Shown piece after piece: positions 11,093-23,000 of a DNA stretch of 64,000 nt. The DNA is taken from positions 186,001-250,000 of the forward strand of contig JAZGUH010000752.1 in NCBI GenBank assembly GCA_037893225.1. Reading direction: 5' to 3'. The translations under genes were made by a program, and so were the position numbers. A model generated the notes under the pieces. That model worked only from the letters and a program-made list of their open reading frames with translations. It was not told where the DNA came from and did no database searches. Numbering within the stretch: the first letter of the stretch is position 1; every line of letters starts with the position of its first letter. Source of the DNA: Hippasteria phrygiana (Eukaryota; Echinodermata; Asteroidea; Valvatida; Goniasteridae).

Positions 11093-14000
11093 CTTTGAGA
11101 AAAGTTGTAGTTTAAATAAGGTAATACAGGCCCACACCTTGGAGGGAAGTGCAGAGTAAATTTTTTGTAATTTTAAATATTTGGATACCCAGTCCCACCT
11201 CCCAAAAACAAATTCAGCATATGTTACTTGTAACGAAATTCATTTCTCGTACCTGGTGGATGGTCCAAGTTATGCCACTCTTGGTTGCTTCAGCGATTGG
11301 GGCCCAACGGTTAACTCGATCGCCCAATATGTCCGTCTTGTAGACCTTAGCGTAGAAGCGAAGATGGTCCACAAAGAACGAGAGTGCCAGGTTGAGCTTC
11401 CCTGCACGCTGGATCTGATCCACTGTCATCAAGCCAAGATGCTCCATGCGGTGACGGTTGTCCTTGTTAGGAATTTGGGCCATGACCTGGATTCCATTTT
11501 GAAATGGGAGGGCTTATTTTATTGCACAATCATTGGCAATAAACGGCGATTAGGGAAATGGTGCAATTTTAATTTATAGCCTTCATAAAATTGTACTAAA
11601 GTATGTCATTGTTTGGGTAAACCTTTAATTAATGCAATATAAAAAAAACCTAATGTCCACCATATTCCAAGAAGGCAACTGGCATTTGTATTTCCTCCTT
11701 GTGGAAGTGCCGAGATTGTTTAATCTGCATTTTTCAAGCTTGTTCAGTGCTTACTTCCGATCAACTCCATTAACATTTTACACTATTTTCCACAGGGGAA
11801 GGATTGGAGATTTCTAGTCCTTTGGTACTCTTTTTAGAATAGTACAAGCACTGATTGCTTACCCGCTCATAAACTTTCAGGACCTGTTCAGAACTCCTCT
11901 CTCCGTGGCAGTGTATTGCCACTTGCTTCCCCTCAATGTGGTGTCTCTTGACAGTGTCGAAGAGGGCATCGTCCTCCATGTTCAAGATGCCGTACCCAGG
12001 TGCTTTGGGAAAGCCCAGAGTCTCGGTCAGTGGGGTGAACATGTACGGCTCGCGGGTAGCAGCGGTGCCGCAGTGCGGGGAGCCATCTGCCAGCAGCTTA
12101 AGACCCGCCTCCCACAGCTTGGAGCTGTAGTTGCCAACTCCTGCAGTGGCGGCCTCGGTCTTCTGGGCTCGAACGTGCTGGGTGCAGCATCTCGCCTGGG
12201 TGACTGGGACTGATGTATTGTTCCCGTGTGCATCTGTTACGGCCTGAGTCATTTTGTACAGACCTATGCAGGAAACAAAAACAGCATGGGACCCAGATAA
12301 TTATCAATTACCACTTTTATGCTTGTGTGAAATGTATTGCTAACTTAATTAAATAAATCGTCAAACAATCCACAAGGGAAACTGACTAAAATTTGAATAC
12401 ATTTTTAAAGTGAACAATGAAACTGACAGGAGCGGGATTCGAACAAATCCCCAAAATCACAAGTTCGACAAGTAATGATTTAATTTAATAGTGTAAACTC
12501 AAGAAAAACATCTGTCCCAAAAGGATACAAGTTTAAGATTTGAACATTATGCACGCATTGGAAAATTTGATGCTTTGCCACTAAACCAAAGCAGCTCACC
12601 AATGTTTGAATGTCAATGGCGTATCCGGTAGAAGGGGCAATGGGGAAACTCCCTCCTCCCCCCCCCCCCTCCTCCCCCCCCCCCCCCCCCCCCCCCCACC
12701 CCCCCCCGGGCGGCATTTGCGGCATCAGAAACAACAAAAGGAAATTGTGTTTTTAAGACGGTTTTATAACAATGAAACAAGCATTCAGATAATAGTAGTC
12801 TTACGAGACATGGTTGAAAACAAGTTAACTGGATTCCATTGCACCTTCTAACCATGCCTACTATGCAACAATACCCCCCGTAAAAAAGCTTATTCACCGA
12901 GACGGATGGGAAGTCTGGAGCATCAGCCATCTTCTTCAACATCTCATCCAGGTCCAGGGTGGCATATAGGCCAGGTCGGTGACCGTAGTCAGTCCGGCCG
13001 AGGCGTAGGCTCTGCACTGCTGGTGGAAAGACTCTGCCATTGCCTCCTCGCTGGGCAGAGGTGCCTTTCTCATAACCAGCAGGATTGCGGGATCCACGAA
13101 CAGCTTTCCAGTGGGCCAGCCGTCAGCATTCAGCACCACTGTACCTCCAGGTGGGCTTTGAAAATTCTGGCCAATCTAGAATATGACATTTCTAATCAGG
13201 TGTCAAATAAATCCAGAGTAGTGATGGTAATCCAGAGTAGTGATAGAAATTTGTGATGACTAAAGCTACAAAATCATAAAATGGGCATCAAGATGTCGCC
13301 ACTATTACCATATTTTCTAACAGGGGTCCAAGTAGGGTCCATTTTGTAAGGGGTTCGGTGGGGCCGGGCGCACCATTTTAGGGACAAAATATAATAGACT
13401 TGACCTTTTATAGCAATTCCTATGTAGTGCCTCATCTCTAGGGAAAAAAAGTGAACCGACATTTTCATTTCTAGACCACTTCCCGAGGGTTCTATTTAAA
13501 GTCGGTATAGGTACAGAAGAAGAGACCGTCAACATAGGGCAAGATAGCTCAGTTGGTAGAGCGCCGGTACGGTAACCGGAGGTCGCAGGTTCGAATCCCG
13601 CTCCTGCCAGTTTCTTTGTTCACTTTGAAACCAATTATTTCTAATTAGATTTTTGAAAGTCCATTTGCAGGCACTGTTTTCCCATTGTAAGATATTTGGC
13701 AAGTGGAAAATGACTTAATAATAATTTTTAAGATAACTTGATCAAATTAATGCATACTTCTGGCTCTGGTGCCTTAAGAGCTGGATGGTTGGCCCAGGCG
13801 ACGTGACCGCTCTGGCCAACTACAACAATAGGGATGGTTGAGGAGAAGTTGGCGTCCAGGAAATCAGCGCTCAGTGTCGGTAGGTCAGAGATGAGCTCTG
13901 GGTCCCAGCCGAAGAAGATACCCCAGTCTTTGTTGTCCGGGTTGGCGGCTAGCTCACTCATTCTGTTCACCATCACGGTGTGGATGTCATTGTAGCACCT

Positions 14001-17000
14001 GGAAGAATAAAAACATTAGGAAAATTACAATACTATACCTTTCTTGATGGGGCGAGTCTACGAGCAATATTTACCCAAATAGCCACTACTTATGCATAGA
14101 ATAGATGCCTAACTGAACAGAAAAAATTCTCTACCCAACCTAAATGGGCTCCTGGCGATGCCGGGAAGAACCACTCACCTGGGTAGGGCTCCTTGAAGAC
14201 TGGATAGGTGTAAGAACTGCCTTCCCCATTCTGCCTCTACTCTTGAGCACGTCACGTAGGTAGCAAGAGGAGAACGTCGAGGGTAAATTCCAGCATGCTG
14301 CCTGTGAGATCTCTGAGATAGGGACTCCCCTAAAAAATGGCCATGACGTTGTAACGGCGCGAACATCATGCACCCGAACGAGTCCCTTGGACGGAAGCGT
14401 CCCCTTAGCCAAAACTGTCCAGCTTGCAATGGTGTCCCTCAAGGCCAGACCATGTGGGGGTGCCGCAGTAATGAATAACTGAGTGCATGTCCCCCTCAGC
14501 GGTTTAGTGCGTGCCAGATACCACTTAAGGGAGCGCACCGGGGCACTATAGTCTGTCCAAGGGAACTGAGGAGATTGATCCAATTTCTGGAACAAAAATA
14601 TCAGGTGGGGGTGAAACCTGAAGTCTGATTTTTCGTCAAGAAGTTAGCCTTAGGGACCAGGCAGACCCCGCCTGGTTCCCAGCGTATGTGACCCGCATCT
14701 AATGTGAGCGCATGAATCTCGCTACTTTTTCTGGATCCACCGCCTGTTCATCACACCACCTACGAGAATGTCGTAACCTACTGTCGTAGACCTGTCTTGT
14801 TGATAGCCGACATCCCTTTGCGGCCAATGCTGCAGCGTCTTCAGAAAGGCCCGCTAAGCAGAAGGCACGCTTGACAGTGGCCAACACGCCAGGTGGAGAT
14901 CCCTTGGCAATGGGTGATGGAATTGGGACCGTGGCTGAGACAACAGGTCGAGACGAGCCGGAAGGATTAGAGGAGTTCCTACGAGGAGTCTCACTAATCT
15001 CAGGAACCAAGGCTGACGCGGCCAAAAAGGGATCTTGCAACGTTTCCTCTCTATTTTCCCAATGACCCTTGGAAGAAGGGAGATGGGGGAAAGGCATAGG
15101 CGGACATGTTGGCCCACTTTATTGAGAGAGCGTCCGTGGCGCAGGCCTGAGGATGGTGGAACCTTGCGATCTGCCGATGACTAGCCAGCCGTCCAGGTAC
15201 ATACAAATCCTGATGTTCTGTCGTCGGAGGTATGCAGCCACTGCCCATGTAACCCTTCTAAATGGGTCCCATGGTGGGGGCCGACTCCAAGGGGGAAGTG
15301 TCAGCGGCACCACCCACCGGAGTACCGGGAAGGTGGAAGCCTGCTGCCGTGACCCTGACCACTGGTCTGGAAGTTCTGGCGCTGAGGTTGGGGGAAGAGA
15401 CGTGGAGCCGTCGCAGCTTTCCCGGATGAAGCCCTGGCTGTCTGTTGACGAAAGTGCCTGAAGGGTTTCCGAAGAGCGGGGCGAAAAGAGGGTGCACCTC
15501 CAAACGTCTTTTTCCCTGCAGGCTTTGTCTTGGCGGCAGCTGTTGGCTTCCTCAAGGTCAGTTTGTCTGCAGTGTCAATAAGTCTGGCTTCGGTCTCCAG
15601 GATCTGCAAATCATTCCCAAGAAGGGAAAAATCTTCTAGCTTCTTCTTCGTCCTCTCATAAGAAATGTAAAGGACCTCCAGAACATTAGTCCTGCGGGTG
15701 GAGAAGAGGGAGATCCATGCAAACTGGTCCAAGGAGAACCAAAGGGCTTCATCCAGACATTTGAAAGCTATCGCTATAAACATATCAGCCGGGACGGAAG
15801 AACCCTCTTCACATGCAAAGACAATGTATTCGGACAACAACAGGAGGAAGGCACTCGTCCGAAAACCGAACCTGGCCGCATAGTCAATTTTCCTCATGCT
15901 ATCTTCAAACTTGGCTTTCCTCTGTCCGCAAAGACAGCCTTAGTTGCAGCCTTGCCGCTATCACCAGCCAATTTATCCTTAGCCGTGGCATGGCGGGGAT
16001 AAGGGGGACCATCAAGAAATCTTCACAGTCCTTAACTGGAAACTGGAAGTAGGCCGCCCCCCTCGAAGGGTACAGGACCCATTTCTTGAGGGAGGCCAAT
16101 CGTTGGATGCGATCCACACACAGACGGTCCAACGGCATAGTTGGGAAGGCTGGATGTCGGGATTCCTTTATGCCCGTCCGCCATTTGAATGAACGGCGGC
16201 CAGCTGCCTCATCCAGCTCGCTACTCTCTGGTAACTTCAATACGCGAACCATATCCCGTTGAACAAATCTCAGCTTTGTTTCAAACGAGGATAGTCCGCC
16301 TGAATCGCGAATACCAATCCCATCTGCATCAGAATCATCATAGACAGAGGCCTCGAAATGCATCGAGGGATGAAGAGAGATGCCCAGCAGTGACCCCAGA
16401 GAGGGGCGACCACGACCCGGAGTAGGAGGTACATCGGAGCCGGCGTCCGTAGCGTTCGGAGGAACTGGAGGCCCGACGACAATCGGCACAATCCCACTTG
16501 ATCCCGGAAGGACCAGGTCGAGGTCCGGGTCAGAAAAAGGTGGATGCTGGGGGCTTCACCACGGGAGCCACTGCCGGCCTCAACTGTTGTTGATAGAGGG
16601 CAGAAAAGGAAAAGCTGATCGACTGAAAAGCCTTCATAAAATCAGCGGGGGACACGCTTTCCTTCTACTTCTTCTGAGTTGTCAATCCCGAGGATTTTGT
16701 TTAAACACATATCAGAGTAGGTACGATCATCATGAAATTTGGTGGCTAGGTAGATTTGTCACAAGTATGCAAAATTCGAAGTGACATAATAAACAAATGC
16801 GTAAAAGTTCTTGTAACAGACATAGACCTCTAGTTTTTGTTTTTGTTTTTTTTCCTTCTTCAGACTTTTCTCCATAGGGTTTGTACACGTTTAAAGGTGC
16901 ATTTTTGAAGGGCCCATATCTGGAGAACCGTAGGTCTGATTAAGTTCAAAGTTGATTAGTTGGTAGGCCATATGTATAAGATTAAAATAAATGATGACGT

Positions 17001-20000
17001 CATGATGATGTAATCAGGGGTCACATGACGTCATCTTAAAGGTGCATTTTTAAGGGCCTATATTTGGAGAACCGTAGGTCCGATTAGGTTCAAAGTTGGT
17101 TTGTTGGTAGGCCAGCATATGTAAAAGATGAAAATAAATGTGACGTCATGATGACGTCATCATACGATTTTATAGTATTTTTTTTTTACACCTTTAATCC
17201 ATATCTCATCAGTGGAACATGCTAATTTCAAAATTCTTTTTTGTAATGGGTTTGCTAGGTCATAGATACGTACATATAAATGTAAAACATGTGTGACGTC
17301 ATGATGACGTCATCGAAAGTGATTTTTTTGTGAAATACATATAAAGGTAGGTCCAATCGTCATGAAACTTTGTGGGTAGGTAAATGACGTAATGTTGACG
17401 TCATCACGTATGATATTACGTCACATTAAAGGTGCATTTTTCTAAGGCCTAAATATACATAATTACAGGTCAGATTTGGTTTATAAACACTGGCGGCGGA
17501 ACAGGGCCATTGCCCCAACCACCCCCCCCCCCCCCCCAACTTTTTCCAATTGGGGCATTGATCCCCCTTTTTTCCATTTGGGGGAAATGGCCCCCACTTT
17601 AGGCAGTTCCGCATAAAGAAAAACATAGCACCTGTGCTGCTTTGCCCCCCCCCCCCCCCCCCCCCCCCTTTCAAAAGTGTTCCGCCGCCCCTGGTTAAAA
17701 AAAAACCGAAACAGCTGTGTTTGTACACAGACACATTTCTCGTTCTATTTTTGTTTTGTTTTTGTTTGTTTGTTTGTTTGTTTGTTTGTTTGTTATTGTG
17801 TTTTTTCTTTGTTTGTGCTCGTAATTTTTTGTTGCTCGAGCTGTATGGGGTGGTTGCTTGGTTGTTTACTTGTGTTTATTGTTAGTCTGTACGTAGTTGA
17901 AGAGCCTCTAGATAATGGATAAGCTTTATAATAAGGGGATAAAAGTGTGATGACCCGGTCTTTACCACGTCAATAATAACCGAGGAGGGGCGTGACCGCA
18001 GTTAATGGACCGAGCCGAAGGCGAGGTCCATTAACAGTGGTCACGACCCTTCGAGGTTATTATTGACTGGTAAAGACCGGGTCATCACATTTTTATCCCC
18101 ATTCATAAATGCCTTCTTACGAAAAATGCAAAAACCTCCCGTCAAAAGGACAAAATGCGAAGCTTTTTCACCCCACTTTATAGTCACAGTGTTTAGGATA
18201 AAAATTCAAGATATAAATTCCTTTTACCACCAAACTTTGAACAAATCATTTCAAAATCATTTTAAATCATTTCAAATAACTTTTTCTCTGCAACCAAAGT
18301 CTCTAAAAACAGATTACATGACAAGTTAATGGTTAATCAATGATGGTTAATCGTGATTGAACGCGACGAAACGGCTACCATACACCCTAGCTTGCCGTGA
18401 GAACCGTGACAAAACGTGGCAAAACGGGACAAAACGCGCAGCAACCGTGAAGCAACCGTGACAAAACGCACACTAAACGCGGCAGAACGTGACAAAACTT
18501 GAAAGGACCGTGAGATGCCGGGGAATACACATGCTTCCCGTCCCACTACGGACCGCCTCCAAGTTTTGTTACGGCCTATTACGTACTGTCACGTTTTATT
18601 GCGTTCACCCCGTTTTACTACGGCCTACTAGGTTTCTCATCCGCACCGTGACTGCCGTGGCAAATTTTTGACAGTTAAAAAATCTGGCCATGGCATCCAC
18701 GGCAATCACGGCCTGTCACGTTTGCCCATCCCGTCCCCCCGCGTTGTCTCACGTCCATCCCGTTTTGTCCACAGTGGCCTGAAACGTGACTGCCGTGGCC
18801 GCCGGGAACATAATGTAAACCTAGCATAACACAAAATAACATTGGTTACGGTTACGGTTAACCGTAATCCGTAGCCATAAAACAAACGGTGACACGGATA
18901 ATTTTAAAACCGGAAACTTGCAGCCTTAGTTTAGCGCCGATCTGCGCACTTCCGCTTTTGAAAACGAGGATCTCAATGTCACAGTAAACAACTTTATGCT
19001 GATGGTGCGCCTGCGCTGCCTTTTAATGCCTAATTAATTCATGCATGAATGAATGTGCTGAAAAGCGTTGTTTTGTTTGCCACTGACATTCTCGCTTTCA
19101 AGTCGGAAGTGCGCAGAAGGGGCTAATGTGAAATTCCTCTATGTCAAATTCTGTTCGTCGTTTATTGAAACATGCATGATAGGATATCAGTCGAAACCGA
19201 ACATTCCTGAAACCGCACCATGATTCCCCCTGCCCCTGATCAAACCACAAGAAACCAATAGTGAACCCGTTAATAAACATTTTCGTTGGGATTATTACCC
19301 TCCCAATTTTCCACTTCAGAAAAAAAATTCCCGTAATTTTGGGTCCACGTGTCTTGTAGAAAATATTGCATCGTCGTCGTTTTGTGAACATCGTTTCGGT
19401 TTCAGTAACCATTCTGAAAATCAAAGATCATATAAAACTATATATATAAAACTGATTGGAGAATATTGTTAAGCCAATAATATAGATCTCTCCACGCCAC
19501 AATATGTGCTCGCAGAGAGATACTTACTTGCAGAATGTTCAACTTCATTTAGCTAACTTTGCAAGTTTTATAATTGTATTAATCACCGATCTAATTCCAT
19601 ATTCTTGGAGAGTTTTTACAATATAATTTGAGGCATCAGCTGCTATTATGTCTGGAGTTACCTTGAAATAACCCTATACAGAATACAATTTCGTTATCAA
19701 AAATTGAACTGTTCCCTCTTTTTACATTCCTTTGCATTTCACCTTCGAATATTCGAACTCGAAAATAAATATTAGAATATTCGGCACAGCCCTACTAGGT
19801 ATATAATGCAATGAATTATCATCGTCAACAAAGCATTCCGTTGGCTCAGTCGATACGGTGTAGGGGTTAGAGGTCGAAGATTTTGGGTTCGAAACCTCGA
19901 CGTTACCAATTTGTTTTCCTAATTTCCAGCTCTTGAGGCTTTTTAAAAATGGAAATCAAGTCCGAAATTTAATTACGTTGGAATTCATGTTTGTTTTTTT

Positions 20001-23000
20001 TATTCGTGGCTCCGGAGGATTTTGTTAAAGGGAAGTAAAGTCCGAAATCTCATAGCGTTCACCCCATTCGGATGTCGTTTGGGAAAAACAATTCGCGGCC
20101 CGTGCATGGGCCCTGTTGCGAATCGGGGGCTGAATTGGCGGCTGAATTAGCGGCTGAATTGGCGGCTGAATTGGCGGCTGAATTGGCTGCTGAATCGCGG
20201 TCTGAATCGCGGTCTGAACAACGGCGGATCCAGGGTGGGGGGGGGGGGGGGGGGGGGGCAAAGGGGGCCATGCACCCCCCTCCAAAAAAAAACACCCGAA
20301 AAACAAAAATTGTTTTTAACTGCCTTCGCAAAAAGGCAGCCACTGCATGGGTACACCCACATACAAAATAAAAGAAAGTAAACGAAAGGAAAGCAAAAAA
20401 CACTCTGTTTTATCTGTGATTTGTGCACTTTTTTGGGGAAAAGATTGTGTTCTGGATCCGCCCTTGGGTCTGAATCGCGGTCCGAATCGCGGTCTGAATT
20501 GCGGTCTGAAAGTGAATAGCAATTATGTGGTGCTCAGCACTGAAATACTCCCAAAAAACACCACACAACTCATTCCGTCGTTTTCCGAAAGTCAGTAAAA
20601 GGTAAGTCGAAGTTTGCAGTAAAAACAATCCCGTAAAAATGCAGGACTTAATTCGTTTTGCAACGGCAATTATAGACATAACAAAACTCTTCGGAAAGAT
20701 AATTCCGTGACCGCATGTATCATGTAGTTTAGGACACCTCCTTTTTTACAAGTTCCGTTAGAAAATACTTTTGCAATTGACTGTCCCCAAAAAATTGCTT
20801 TTATAGCCTCAAGTAAAGCCTTTAGATTAACTCTGGGTTTTTGTTGGTGTTTTTTTGTTGCTTTTTTTGTAATTTTGAGGAAAATGTGACTTTCTTACAC
20901 TCAGAGACGTGCGTGTCGGCATGGTTTTTTTTATCGTGTCATGCAAGTTGTCTTCGTCACCGTTTACCCATCATTTTTCTCATAAATCATCAAAACCCTG
21001 TCCTCTTTCCCCAAAATGAATATCAAACATGGTATCTGTTAATTAAATATGCTGATATTCAACTTGACATCCTTGAGAACTATTTACATTATTCCAAACA
21101 CGTATGGCAACTTTTTCTGCTAAGTTTTATCATTGCCAAATGTTTGAATCTAGGCTGTCCCAAAACATAAAGTATTTTTCATATATCACGGCACAGGGTC
21201 CTAAACTGTCTTTTGATTTGGGACAAAAGAAGGTCCCGAGGCAGGTCGACTTACCAAATCGCCGAACTACAGTTTGTGGGGTTTCGAGCCCCCCTGCCAT
21301 GAACCAGAATATAACGACACCTAGGATAAAAACCAACCTAAGAAAAGAAAGTGTCACAGTATGACGAAAACGTCACCAAACGACGAAAAATACGGAGTCC
21401 CAATATTAACACTAAAGGTTAAAAAGCCTGAAAAGACAAACAGTAAGAGTACCAAAAATGACGAGGATAAAAATCGAGTTCAACTCGGAGACCAAAACAT
21501 TAAAAACGGCCGGAAAAGACCACATTACTGTAAAAAACCCGACACGGTGCACCAACAAGACAAAGTCAAGTTTAGAAAAGTGAAAAATCCCGCTGAAAAA
21601 GGACAAAAAGGAGGAAGCAGACAAAGAGGCAGATGCAAAAAAAATTTGCAACGGTCAATAAAAAATAAACGATGCTAATCCCGTCTCCCAAACCTCAGTA
21701 TGGGGATACACCTGTCCCGCCACAGAGAATCCACAAGGGATCCACAGGGTCCTAAACTACATGATTACCATAATGTAGGCCATGATATAATAAACACATA
21801 AATAAACTAGAGGTCTATGTTTTTAAGAACATAGGGCTTTTCCATATGTTTTTATGATGTCACTTCGAATTTTGTAAACTAGTGACAAATCTACCTAACC
21901 ACCAAGTTTCGTGACGATTAGACATGGTCTATCCATATGTCTTTCAAGAAATCATGCCTTTAATGACGTCATTATGACTTCAGTAATTTTTCGCATTTAT
22001 ATAAAAGAATGTACGAGCTAACAAAGCTATTACAAAAGGAATTTTGAATTGAACATGTTCTGTTGATGAGATGTGGTTTTAAGAATCTTTAACGTTAAAA
22101 TTTTGAAATTACCATAAAAATCAGATGATGACGTCATTATGACGTCACCTCAATTTTGATTTATAACATGTACTTGTTTAGCCAACATACCAGGTTTGAA
22201 TGCAATTGGACTTACGGTTCTCTTGATATGGGCCCTTGAAAAATGAGCCTTTAAGATGACATCACGTAACACATAATGACGTCATCGTGACATCACTCTT
22301 CGGCACACAATTTCAGATTAGGGTCTATGTTTGGGTTAAGTTTGCTTAAGATCTGATGTTGTTTAGTGACCAAAGTGCCGCAGACAAAATTCGTGTTTAA
22401 GAAGAAACCAAAATAGTGGGTATTGTGTAGTTTAGGATTTCTGTATTAATTGTGTTCATGTTAGCTTCTGGAGTATTTGATTATTCCAAAAGCCTTTTTT
22501 TGTTACTAAAGTAGACTTCTCTGAATCCCAATGACACGTGCTTTTGTGATTTGGAAAGGTTTTTAAGGCGGAAAATACGATTTTCTTACGTTGTGTCACG
22601 TTTTGGCTCGGTCAACTACTCTCCCACCAGCTATATATCCGTGTAAAGCTGGGTATTGCGCAATCACGTATTTTGTTACCTCTTAGCTAACGATTTCACT
22701 CCAAAAAACCCCTGCAGATGTTCTTCGACGTGGCCCTTTGTTCTGAATGTGGCAAAACGAACAATTTTCAAGTAGATTGTGTTCATGCCTGGGCGAAAGT
22801 GTACTAAACTACACAATCGCGCGAACAGAACAAAAACAAAGGCTTTCCTGCTGTAGCGGAAACGCCAAAAAATGTGCGTCTGTTGTAAACATACGCATGG
22901 CTTTTCCTTTTTTTCTTTTTTATTTAACATAAAGTATCAGAAGGTCTATGTCTTTGCTAAGTTTAAGATCTGAGATTATTTTATGATTAACATTTCGTAC

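Noticed and set aside
11181..11579. 132-codon + strand frame
   Set aside because: It is the antisense shadow of amidohydrolase exon 5.
12606..12851. Proline-rich frame across the poly-C tract
   Set aside because: It lies in amidohydrolase intron 3 and depends on the C homopolymer.
20025..20428. Proline/alanine-rich repeat proteins around 20.1-20.4 kb
   Set aside because: All arise from the 12-bp minisatellite and poly-G run read in different frames.
21250..21300. tRNA-like B box near 21280 (- strand GGGCTCGAAACCCC)
   Set aside because: The A box is not found at the right distance on the correct side.
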